Shown here: piece by piece, positions 44,289-54,009 of the stretch
Layout of the letters: each line of letters opens with the position of its first letter
Position numbering within the stretch: position 1 is the first letter of the stretch
NCBI RefSeq assembly: GCF_016808335.1
Contig: NC_053142.1
Location: forward strand, 40,405,674-40,469,673
Reading direction: 5' to 3'
DNA: 64,000 nt
From: Panicum virgatum
Taxonomy: Eukaryota; Streptophyta; Magnoliopsida; Poales; Poaceae
Notes under the pieces: generated by a model
Databases searched by the model: none
What the model saw: only the letters and a program-made list of their open reading frames with translations
Told to the model about the DNA's origin: nothing
Program-made: the position numbers and the translations under genes

Positions 44289-45908
44289 GTGCACTTAATT
44301 TTAACCTGTCAGCGGCAACTCATGCGAACGGCACCCCTTTCCTTCCCCCGGTACAATGCTGACGGAGACCGGATCGAGGTGGCTCCTCACGTACACAAAG
44401 CCGAGGTCGCGTACGTGCACATGGCGCCAGCGACCAAGGCGCAGCAAGCCGCGAGCTCCATGGTTGTCTCTCCTCCCGCGTCGTCGTCTCCGGGTCCGAC
44501 GATGATGCCGCCGCCGGCGGCGGCTCGGAAGCCGCTGCACCTGCTCCTGCTCCCCCTCTCGCTGCCCGCCCTCCTCCTGCTGCTCTCCCTCGTCTTCCTC
44601 CTCTCGCACACCACCTTCAGCCTCCTCATCTGCCCTCTCCTCCCACGGCCACCCTCGCGGCGCAATGCGACGACCACCGGTGGTAGTGGAAGTAGCGACA
44701 ACCTTGGTGCCTCCATGGACAGGACCATGCAAGCCTTCCATGCCTCGACGCCGCCGCCGCCGCCCCCTTCAAGGCGCAATGCCACGGTCACCACCAGTAG
44801 CAGTGGTGCCAGCCTTGGTGTCTCCAAGGACCACAAGACCGTGCAAGCTTTCCATGCCTCGGTGGCTGCGGCGCCGCCACCGCCATTGCCGGCTGCTCCT
44901 GCTTCAGCTCTTAATAAGATGAGCCGCAACAGCAAGAAGGTGTCCGCGAAGAGAAACAAGAGCCTCCTCAAGCTCCTGCTCACGATCACGCCGCAGACGC
45001 GGCTGTTCGCGGCGCGCGCCGACGAGCTCTTCGCGGCGCCGTGCGCGGGCCGCTTCTTCATGACGTGGCTCTCCCCGCTCGCGCAGTTCGGCCGCCGCGA
45101 GCTACTCGTCCTGGAGAGCCTCTTCCGGTGGCACCGCGGCGCCTGCCTCCTGGTCGCCTCCGACACCATGGACTCCGCGGGCGGCAGGGGCAAGCTGAGG
45201 CCGTTCCTCGACCGCGGCCTCCGCGTCGCCGTCACCTCGCCGGACTTTGCCTACCTCCTGAGCGGCACCCCCGCAGAGGCGTGGCTGGGCGCGGTGCGGC
45301 GCGGCGGTGTCAGCCCCGGGAGCGTCCCGCTCGGGCAGAACCTCTCCAACCTCCTCCGCCTCGCGCTGCTCTACAGGTACGGCGGCGTCTACCTCGACGC
45401 CGACGTCGTCGTCCTCAAGCCCTTCTCCGGCCTCCGCAACGCCATCGGCGCGCAGGCCGTGGACGAGGCCACCGGCGACTGGAGGCGGCTGAACAACGCC
45501 GTGATGGTGTTCGACAGGGCGCACCCGCTGCTGCGCGAGTTCATCGCCGAGTTCGCCGCCGCGTTCGACGGGAGCAAGTGGGGCCACAACGGGCCGTACC
45601 TGGTGTCCCGGGTGGCGGCGAGGCTGCGCCGCCGGGGCCCTGGGCTCAACTTGACGGTGCTGCCGCCGCGGGCCTTCTACCCCGTGCACTGGAGCAAGAT
45701 CGGCGGGCTGTTCGTTGCACCCAAGGACAGGAAAGGCGAGAGGTGGGTGAAGGCCAAGGTGGAGAACATCAGAGGCGAGAGCTTTGGCATTCACCTATGG
45801 AACAGGGAGAGCAGGAGGCTGGAAATAGAGGAGGGGAGTGTCATTGGCAGGTTGATTTCAGACAGCTGCCTGTTCTGCAATTCTTCCATGTTTGTAAACC
45901 AGGAGTAG
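44289..45908 (+). CDS. GT32-like Golgi glycosyltransferase (alpha-1,4-glycosyltransferase / Gb3-synthase-like)
   Basis: Single-exon frame of 539 residues. The ATG at 44421 (MAPATKAQQ) has the better context and would give a 495-residue protein; the first ATG is at 44289. A Leu-rich membrane anchor at about residues 82-110 follows a short cytosolic tail, giving the type II topology of Golgi enzymes. A Ser/Pro-rich stem contains a roughly 40-residue duplication (two copies of PSRRNAT ... QAFHAS). The catalytic region holds RYGGVYLDADVVVLKPF, with the DXD metal and sugar-nucleotide site DAD at 370-372, and a Gb3-synthase-like C-terminal domain with WGHNGPYLVSRV and FYPVHW. Family members are called lactosylceramide 4-alpha-galactosyltransferase-like, but their plant substrates are generally unknown. 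Confidence 0.88.
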   Translation: MHLILTCQRQLMRTAPLSFPRYNADGDRIEVAPHVHKAEVAYVHMAPATKAQQAASSMVVSPPASSSPGPTMMPPPAAARKPLHLLLLPLSLPALLLLLSLVFLLSHTTFSLLICPLLPRPPSRRNATTTGGSGSSDNLGASMDRTMQAFHASTPPPPPPSRRNATVTTSSSGASLGVSKDHKTVQAFHASVAAAPPPPLPAAPASALNKMSRNSKKVSAKRNKSLLKLLLTITPQTRLFAARADELFAAPCAGRFFMTWLSPLAQFGRRELLVLESLFRWHRGACLLVASDTMDSAGGRGKLRPFLDRGLRVAVTSPDFAYLLSGTPAEAWLGAVRRGGVSPGSVPLGQNLSNLLRLALLYRYGGVYLDADVVVLKPFSGLRNAIGAQAVDEATGDWRRLNNAVMVFDRAHPLLREFIAEFAAAFDGSKWGHNGPYLVSRVAARLRRRGPGLNLTVLPPRAFYPVHWSKIGGLFVAPKDRKGERWVKAKVENIRGESFGIHLWNRESRRLEIEEGSVIGRLISDSCLFCNSSMFVNQE

Positions 45909-46540
45909 CTGCAGGAGCTTCTGCACATTTTCAGCTGCAGCAGATAGATGAATTGAGAGGTCGGTATTTTGTGAGATGAGATGATGTACATCTTATTTGC
46001 AGGCAATGAATACTATAGTACAGAGGTTTTGAACTTGTAAGTATCAGAAACTATCTTAATTGAAGCTCTTTCAGAGAAATGCCAGCTGGTTTAATTGTAG
46101 GTGTTATGATTAAATTATTGAACTATCCCAACGGGAACAGTGGGAATATTGATTGTCAGGAAATGGAATGACAAACCTGAAGATCTGACATGAGCCACGA
46201 TAAGAAAAGAAAGAAATACATTCACTCTGAAGATGTATGAAAGAACGGGATTTGCAGAAAGACTATTTAGCAAGTATATTCTTTTGTGCAAGATGCACCA
46301 GTCATAAACATCATACACGTCGACCATCTTCCATTTTGGACATAACAATATGAGGAAACTTTTAGACTAACAGAATAATCAATCTACTGTCACCTATGCC
46401 TACTAAAATACCAATGTCCTTCTGTGTCCTCAAAGTATCATTTTTGAAGATGAAGTTCGAATCCAGCAGATGATGAAAGCAGGATGAGGTTGGCCTGTCA
46501 TTGAAACATGGAGCTACAGACGTTCTTGTTAATATGGATA
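45909..46540. other. Convergent 3' region between glycosyltransferase and transporter
   Basis: Holds the 3' UTRs of two convergent genes: the plus-strand glycosyltransferase ending at 45908 and the minus-strand transporter ending at 46541. AT-rich, with no other feature recognised. Confidence 0.55.
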
Positions 46541-48613
46541 TCAGCCAAGAGGTAAAGACTTCTTGTTACTAGGTATTAGATGTTGTGTATCCTCAAGCTC
46601 AATTTCACCTCCTCTCCATTCGTCCCCACTTTCAAACATCATTTCAATCTGCTCCAGAGTTTTCCCTTTTGTTTCTGGCACACAAAAGTACACAAACAGG
46701 ACAGAGACAATTGATATTGCAGCGAAGACGAAGAACGTTCCTGCCACTGATATAGCACGGGCCATAGAAAGGAATGACATGGAAACCAAACCACTGCTCA
46801 CTCTACCACCTACTTGACCAAGCGCTGATCCTTGAGCTCGTAATCTCAATGGAAATACCTCTGATGACAAGACCCAACATATTGGTCCTATGCCGATTGA
46901 AAAGAACGCCACATTCCCACAAACTGCAAAAATTGCTAGATCGATCCCAATACGTGGAGACATGATCCCCGCAGCATGCTTTTGCAATGTAAGTGCCACT
47001 CCTAGGAGAAACAAGCATACAGTCATGCCAATTGTGCTGACATAAAGAAGTGGCTTCCGGCCAACTTTATCAATGAGGAAAATTGCAACCAAGATGAACA
47101 CTGTCTTGGTGAAACCCACAGCGACGGTCGCAGCAAGAAGCTCCTGATCAGACTTGATCCCAGCATCCTTGAAAATTGTTGGGCTGTAATAGACAGTAGC
47201 ATCAATTCCAGTAATCTGTTGGAATAATTGAATACCACAGCCAGCATAGAGCATCCGACGAACAGCAGGAGAAGGGTTTAGAAGCTCTTTCCACACTTCC
47301 TTCTCCTCAGATTTCATTGATTTCATAAGACCTGCGGCTTCCTCAATCTCAGCCAGCCGTTCTTCTACTTCAGCTTCAGACTCACTTATCTGTAGCAGCA
47401 CTGCCCTGGCTTCTGAAACTCTCTTCTCCATCACCAACCACCTAGGGGACTCTGGAATCACGAAAAGTGCAAAGCCAATGAAGACAGATGGAAGGATACC
47501 GACACCAAGCATAACTCTCCAATTGATGTGCTCAGAAAGGCCGGAAAAGGCATAATTGGAAACATAGCCGAGGAGGATCCCAAAATTGATGCATATCTCA
47601 GGGAGGGACGTGAGAGTCCCACGGGCACCAGCAGGGGAGATTTCAGCAATGTACACTCCAGATACCATGGCACCAAAGCCAATGCCTACTCCAGCTAGGA
47701 GCCTCCCGATCATAAGCACAGTGAATGATGGAGCAAACGTCATGATGACGGCGCCTAACTGGAACACAATTGCACCGAGGCCCATTGTCCATTTCCTGCC
47801 AATTACATCAGATGTTCGTCCCCCTGACAGGCTTCCCAAGAGTGAGACCACGCTCAGACAGCCTACTAGTATTTCTTGCTGAAACTCGGTTATGTGGAGA
47901 TCTTTCTGCATGTAGATGATGCAGCCACTCATGACACCAACATCTGCAGATAAAAACAGGAAACTCGGATCAGAAAAGTGTTATACAGAAAGAGGAGTTA
48001 ATTTCTGAGCAGCGTGATTGACTTATTGTCGATACCCATGGCTGGCTCAATCAGCTTTGTTTCAAACGCTGAATTGTACAATCAGAACAGAAAGGTACCA
48101 AAATCCAACTTGTCGGACAATATAATATCGAAGAAAAGAGAAAGTTAAGGACCTCAACTCAGGTCATGTGAAAGTTGCCAAGAATCTCCAAAAGTTATCC
48201 ACTTTTGTTGCTAGTACTAGCGTACAGAATGAGATCAGGAAATTCTCGTGGAAGGCAGGAAAAACATTTCCGACAAATTGCAAACTGATATCACTGTCGG
48301 AATCATGCTACAATTCCATTGACGGGGCGCGGGATTTTGTTTTGCAAAGGAAAAGAGGAAGGCGACATTCTTGTCCCTAAGATCGGATCCCTGGCGCACC
48401 GCGTCATTGCAAGCACTCACCGTAGCCGAGGAGGATGGCGTTGAGCGAGGCGAAGACCGCGCAGGCGAACACGAACCGCTCCCTCCTCCTCCTCTCGCTC
48501 TCGGGCACCGGCGGCCTCCTCCGCGCGTCCAGCTCCGGCTCCTGATCCTCGCTCCGATCAAGGACCGCGTACCCGTTCCTGCCGCCATTGGCCGCCGCGC
48601 CGGCATCCGCCAT
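46541..48613 (-). CDS. PLT4: Polyol/monosaccharide transporter, PLT4-like (MFS)
   Basis: Exon 1 is 48613-48421 and exon 2 is 47943-46541 (GT-AG, phase 1), giving 531 residues, normal for the family. The hydrophilic N-terminus leads into the first membrane segment (FVFACAVFASLNAILLGY), and DVGVMSG is restored by the splice. Sugar-porter signatures follow: GGRTSDVIGRKW between TM2 and TM3, IPESPRWL after TM6, QQITGIDATVYYSP in TM7, VGRKPLL between TM8 and TM9, and PETKGKTLEQIE after TM12. The closest family I know is Arabidopsis probable polyol transporter 4, proton-coupled uptake of polyols or monosaccharides at the plasma membrane. The substrate of this protein is not known. An extra first exon lies upstream at 50170-50371. 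Confidence 0.93.
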
Positions 48614-50169
48614 CGCCTCGCTCCGCTTTCCCAGTTACCCGGTGGAGCCTCCTCGCCGCGGATTGGTGCTCGGTTCGGAGATCATCGGCGGCCGGCTGCC
48701 CGAGCTCCCCAAATCGAATGGAACCCAAGGAAGGTGGGAGATGTCGATGTGGCGCTGTTCTTGCTCCGTTTTGTTTCGCTCCCCCCGTTTTGCCTGCTTC
48801 TTGGGTAGGTGATGATGGTTCCCATTTCTTATCGAAGAAACCCTCAAGACTACAAATCCTTCCAAAAAAGGTCCTTTCCTGTAAAATGCCCTAGATTAGC
48901 ACTTTAGTAGGGCTGAAACTACAATTTCGGTATTCTACTGAGGTTCTCCTTGGCATTTCGGTAGTTTTGTCCGGGTCAAGCACTCGTTTTTGACATGGAA
49001 AAATTGTTAGTTAGAAGCAGGACTTGGACAGAGACGCCGTGTTCTGACTTCTGACCTTCTCCCGCCTTCTCCGGCAGGGATGAGACTGTTTCATTGGGTC
49101 TAATAAAAAGTTACAAGCCAGATTAGCTTAATGATCTTGGAAGATGAGATGGTTTAGCGGCCTAGGATCTGCCGGGTGTGGCGAATAAAGATCCTATAAT
49201 AGCTTAGGGCCTGTGTGAGTTGCAAAACGTAACCACCGCTCAAGCCTTTTTGGCTGGCTTCTTCCGGGGGAGTCGCTTTCATACGAGTTTAAGCAAACTA
49301 GCAAAGCATGGTGGTTTGGACTAATCAATCCGCGAGTACGAGCGGAAAATATCAGAAAGCTCCCGGGCCCACATCATCAAGGCAGGTGCCCCCGTTCCAT
49401 TGCCTTGAGAATTCTCGTCAGAAGCTTCGCCTCGCCTGAATTTGCCGAACACGGACGGCATCACAGTTTGACAAAGACACCATCCTTTTTCTTATTTTTT
49501 TAAAATACTAGATGGTTTGGCCTGGCCACAGTTCTTGAACAGTGGTTGTTATCACTAGCACAAGGTTGGCAGCTGGAGGGTAAGACACAGGAGAGTAGCG
49601 GCGAGTGGCGACGCTCTTGGCGTGGAACATGTCAAACAACCGGCTTTCTCCGTACGGTCGCGGCCAGGCGATCGCGCGGGCTAAAACTTATCACCGAATG
49701 GTCATGTTTAGTTCCCAAAAATTTGGTAAATTTTGGCCCCCAAATTGGTGGCTCTCATTTGTGCCACTAAAATAAAATACGGTGGCCGAAGGAGAGATGG
49801 GTACCATGCAAAAATTTGACATCCAACCGAATCAAATGGTGGCAAAATTTGGTCAAATGTGCCAAATTTTAGTTGGACGTAAACCAAACAGTGTGTCCTG
49901 ATAGGCTTGAACTCACGGATTACCACACCGGACGGCGCCTTCTCAACGAATGATTTGCACCAGCAGGTACGCTAGGTACCAGCACCAAAGGATCCACAGA
50001 AACAGACGTTGCCATCTATTATTTCATTCAGTCCTAGCATGCAAAAATCGCATGCCGTCCCTCCCAGTAGTCCCAGAGGAGAAACAAAAAAAGAGAGAAA
50101 AGATTGCAATTCGTAGTCCATGCACATCGCAAAAGAGGAGGAAGAAGTGTGGATGAAGCATGAACTGAC
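48614..50169. other. Upstream region of the transporter with a MITE-like repeat
   Basis: No gene is recognised. At about 49703-49895 an inverted pair (TGTTTAGTTCCCAAAAATTTGG-type and CCAAATTTTAGTTGG-type ends, imperfect) marks a MITE of roughly 190 bp. The rest would be promoter of exon 1, or first intron if the upstream exon is used. Confidence 0.5.
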
Positions 50170-50371
50170 CGTAGCCGAGGAGGATGCCGTTGAGCGAAGC
50201 GAAGAGCGCGCAGCCGAAGGCGTACCGCTTGCCCTGCCGGCGCCGCTGGCTCTGCGCCTCGGCGCGGTGCAGCCACTCCGCCTCGTCCAGCTCCTCCCCC
50301 TCCTCGCCGACCTCCATCCTCCTGTACTCCCGCTTCGACGCCGTGCCCGGCCTCATCTTCACCGACTCCAT
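50170..50371 (-). CDS. Possible alternative first exon of the PLT4-like transporter, or a stranded paralogous exon
   Basis: The ATG at 50371 opens MESVKMRPGTASKREYRRME, an acidic stretch, RRRQGKRYAFGCALFASLNG and ILLGYG, followed by a GT donor at 50169. It is homologous to exon 1 at 48421-48613. It ends at the same codon position and same phase (202 and 193 bp, both leaving one base), so it could splice to exon 2 at 47943 and give an in-frame transporter with a different cytosolic N-terminus. The alternative is a first exon left over from a tandem duplicate whose second exon was lost. The sequence cannot decide. Confidence 0.7.
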
Positions 50372-51045
50372 TCGCCGTGTCTGCGTGTGCGAGAGACACA
50401 GAGGATGGAGTCAGGAGCTACCGCCGGTGGCTAGCTACTCCTACTCTGCTGTGAGAGTGAGACCTGCATGTGATCTCCTCCTTCCTCAGATCTAACAATG
50501 CCAGGGCTCCAAATGCACGCCTGGCTCTAGCGTTTGCTTGCTCCGTTTCATCGCAAAAAGAATGGTTACATGTCAAGCTTATTTTAGAGTCGCCTCCACG
50601 TTCACGGCAGGCCTTCGTTCTCTTTTTTTCTTATTCTATGCTGCAAGTGGCACGGGTACAGCTCCCGATCAACTTGCCATCAGATGTGCCGGTCTCAAAG
50701 TATAGGCTTCAGAAGTTCAGATCCGTTTGATTGCCCTTGACGAGGACTGTTTAGACTAATACTAATAGCTAGTGGCCCAAAAGTATCGGAAACGGCAGTG
50801 ACCTTCCAACAGAAGTACAGAACGGGCATCGTAGAGTTTACAAGCTCCCAGATCTCGAGACCTGGAGATTTGTTTGCTACAATGCATATATGTCATGAGA
50901 TACAGGAGTGATTAGAGAGAAACAATATGGACCAACAAACCGATATGATAGCGGAAATATATTGATAAGTGGTTGCTGTCCACTGGATGAATTCAGCAAG
51001 TGTACAATCCAGTTACATGTTTTTTTTTTGCAGATTTCCTTGTCC
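50372..51045. other. Intergenic DNA between transporter and TFIIIC6-like gene
   Basis: Would contain the promoter of the upstream transporter exon on one side and the 3' UTR of the TFIIIC6-like gene on the other (both minus strand). No repeat, RNA or further exon was recognised. Confidence 0.5.
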
Positions 51046-52562
51046 TTATCCTGATATGCTCTGTGCAGCGGGTGCTTCTGCGTTGATTGGCCGAAATTTG
51101 AGAATCTTGTGAACGCTGGCGAGATGATTCACCTCCTTCGACGGAGCTTCCTTGCTGCTGCTGGCTGGTTTTTCTGTGGTTACATCGGAAGGTGTAGTCT
51201 CATCACTAGGAGGTTTTGGTTCAGCTTCTGACAATAGAAGAGGAAAAACAGTGAATGGATCTACTGTGATGAACTACATTAGGTCAAACAATATAGCTTC
51301 TCAGATTCTGCGCCAACGAGGTTCCCAAAGAACTGCAAGAGTTGACATTATTCATTGCACGATGACAAAGTCAGTACACATACATGGATATTATATCCAC
51401 TTGTTCGATCATACCCACATAATGGGGTACGTTAAGGGCAAACCAAGCCATCTCATATGATACTCTATTCTTCAGGAAACAAAAGTAACTCACCAAGGTA
51501 TCAGATCCATTTCTGGGAAACTTAACTAGCAACGAAGAAAAATATTTGCCAAATATTAGAAGAGGGAGGGTAGTTTCAGAGGTACTTACCACTTTCAGAG
51601 AATAAATAGCATGTGCCAACAGTTTCTTCGTATTCTCCAACCTGTCATTAAACAAGGCCATTAGTACTAGCACACTGGGTAAGCAGGTTAGAGCATGAAG
51701 CTTAAAGGTACCAATTGGAAATCTGCAGGCACTTTTTTGGGGATTAAGAAGCCCAATCATTAGCACAAGGGGAAAAATATCAATGCAGCCTAACGAGAAA
51801 AGTCACTACCCTCAGTGGAGAAATCAGCGATCTTGCATGTTTGGTACCAAAGGAAGCACAGACGACTTACGGGTATAAAAAAAAATTGTGTTTCCATCAT
51901 GTCCGGTTGAAATTTTCTAAGGTATAAGTAGAATTATGAATTTTTGGTCTTGATGAATAAGCACCCCATATTCAGTCTCCAACAATTGAACTAGAACAAC
52001 TGATTTTGATCTGATAGGCTAGCAATAAAAGCAACCTGCAGGTATGCAAACAAGATTTCTGAAGGTTGAAAGAAATAAATTAGGTTGTATGTTTATGAAT
52101 GTGCAAATAATTTATTAACACCACATGCACAAAAAGGATCTACAACACCTCCTACAACCAAATAATATTGCACAATATGGTTGAGTACAGACAATTAAAA
52201 TGGGCTCATTCATCAAAAGTAGCAGGTACTCCTACTATTCTACAACAGCAGAACATGACTTACCATCTTCAGACGATCACCTACTGTCAGGGTGGGAGTC
52301 AGTGTATCCAGACCCTGAAAAACATGATTACACAGAACTTAGTAATCTAAAGTAAAGGTGATAAAAAAATCCAGAGACAGATATGAGCCAAGATATCAAT
52401 GACCAAGAACTATATCAATGATCAACTTACAGAGATTACAAACGGAGCACCTGGTGGTATGTCTGAATAAAGACAATGATCCAACTCGAGCAAGACATAC
52501 TCTTCTTCTTCCACCTCCTCTTCCTCTTCAATATGCTTATTTTTCTCATGTGGTTCCGACAT
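51046..52562 (-). CDS. General transcription factor 3C polypeptide 6-like (TFIIIC subunit 6)
   Basis: Four short exons on the minus strand: 52562-52431, 52314-52264, 51641-51590 and 51227-51046. All have GT-AG borders, phases match, and they encode 138 residues. After an acidic N-terminus the joined sequence reads EEEEYVLLELDHCLYSDIPP, then a segment with SGLDTLTPTLTVGDRLKM and VGEYEETVGTCYLFSES. This is the beta-rich core of the TFIIIC subunit 6 family (human GTF3C6, yeast Tfc7 region), which helps TFIIIC bind pol III promoters in the nucleus. The C-terminal tail is Ser/Thr/Glu-rich. The assignment depends on the splicing inferred here. An untranslated first exon may lie further upstream. 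Confidence 0.82.
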
Positions 52563-53953
52563 CTCCAATTGGACCAACAACACAACTGTTCGGTCGTATT
52601 GATCAAGCAGGACAGTAGAGCAGCAACCTATGTTAGAATAGAATACGTAAGAAGAGCGAGCAGCGCAGCCATTCTAGTGTGAAGTGTGGCGATATCAGAT
52701 TGTCAGTATCAGCAACTCAGTATTAATTTTAAACATTCTTAGATCAGTGTGCAGCATGGTTCATAAGGAGTTAAGGAGACCCGTGGTGACGCATCCCCCC
52801 TCACAACGCTTAGGCACAAAAAGCACACGGCGAGGCGACACCATAGACATACCCCTAGCATAGTTTTGAAAGCAAATATCGCATGCCTTTCAATCACGGA
52901 GGCAGTAACATAGCTAAGCTAAGGCAGTAAACAAGCACAAGTACAAAGCAGTTAAGCGCATGATTTTGTAACTACAGGCTACAGGACAGAGCAAAGCCAT
53001 GTTGCACAACAGCACAAGCAGGAAGCAGCAGAGCAGAGCACAGCCAACTGAGCCAAGTTGCACAAGCAGCGGAGGCGGAGCAGAGCAAGCAGGAGAGGGA
53101 AGACCGTGAGAGAACCATAGCTACCTGTGCCTACTTGGAAACAAACAGAGCAGAGGAAATAGGAGGATGCCGGTGAGAGGAAAAGAATAGGGAGCAGGCA
53201 CGAACCGCCGGAGAGGAGCCAGCTGGCGGAGAGGCGCGGTCGTGGAGACTGGAGAGGTGAGGAATGGCGGGGTCGCAGACCCTCGCAGCAGCACGGCGAG
53301 ATGCCGGACCGCGGACTGAGCGAAGAAGCGCCGACGCGCGGTGGCGGGAGGGGCGGACGGCGGGGCCGCGGAGCCGCCGACGCGCGTCGCGGAGAGGAGC
53401 GCGGCCGCGAACAGCGGAGAGGATTCGCCGCCACCCGCGATATCCAGGTGCGCCGCGCCGCGCCGCTCTCCCCTTTCCCCGGGGCAAATCGCGGAACAGA
53501 ATAGCAATATGGAAACCTGCTAAAACCCTGGTCCCTGGGCCTCGGCAGATGCCGGCTCGCAGGCCGCGGGCGGCTGCCGGCGACCGAGTGGTGAGTAGAT
53601 TCGAGTCGATGGCCGGCGAGTCGGCGACCTATTAGGTAGCCACTAGCCAACCTGCCTGCGGCGGCTGGCCGGGAGCGCGGATGTTTCTAGGTTTCGCGAA
53701 CAGGGGGAAGATTGACTATGCGGCCGCGTGCGCGAGAGCTTTCGCCTTTCGGTAACCGGCGGTTATGCTCGTGTGCGCCGATGCTTGTGGTTGGAGCCGC
53801 CGCGGACGGGACGGGTGTGGGCGGGTCCGGCGGCGACCTGGGGATGGTGTGGTGGTGCAGGCGGCGGCCGGAAGCATGGGCTGCCACGACTACGAGGTGG
53901 GCCGTTGCTTCTACTACTGGGCTACCGGTATCTCTGGCAGGCCGTGGTGGATC
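52563..53953 (-). promoter_or_regulatory. Probable leader and promoter region of the TFIIIC6-like gene
   Basis: 53.1-53.65 kb is a GC-rich island, which often marks a grass promoter or first untranslated exon. The rest up to 52.56 kb is plain sequence that could be a leader intron. The long frames across the island show no domain. No TATA box was assigned. Confidence 0.35.
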
Positions 53954-53970
53954 AACTTTTGGGACCAAGC

Positions 53971-53992
53971 CTGCTAACAAAAAAAAAAAGAA
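53971..53992 (+). mobile_element. Micro-retroinsertion (22 bp) with target duplication
   Basis: CTGCTAAC followed by an A run (AAAAAAAAAAAGAA) lies between two 17-bp copies, AACTTTTGGGACCAAGC (53954-53970) and AACTTTTGGAACCAAGC (53993-54009, one mismatch). It looks like an extremely 5'-truncated LINE-type event. Confidence 0.65.
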
Positions 53993-54009
53993 AACTTTTG
54001 GAACCAAGC

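Noticed and set aside
45041..45979. A 312-residue Arg-rich frame overlapping the glycosyltransferase
   Set aside because: It is the shifted frame of the GT32 catalytic domain.
52979..53650. A 223-residue Ser/Arg/Pro-rich minus-strand frame
   Set aside because: It lies in a GC-rich promoter or leader island with competing frames on the other strand.
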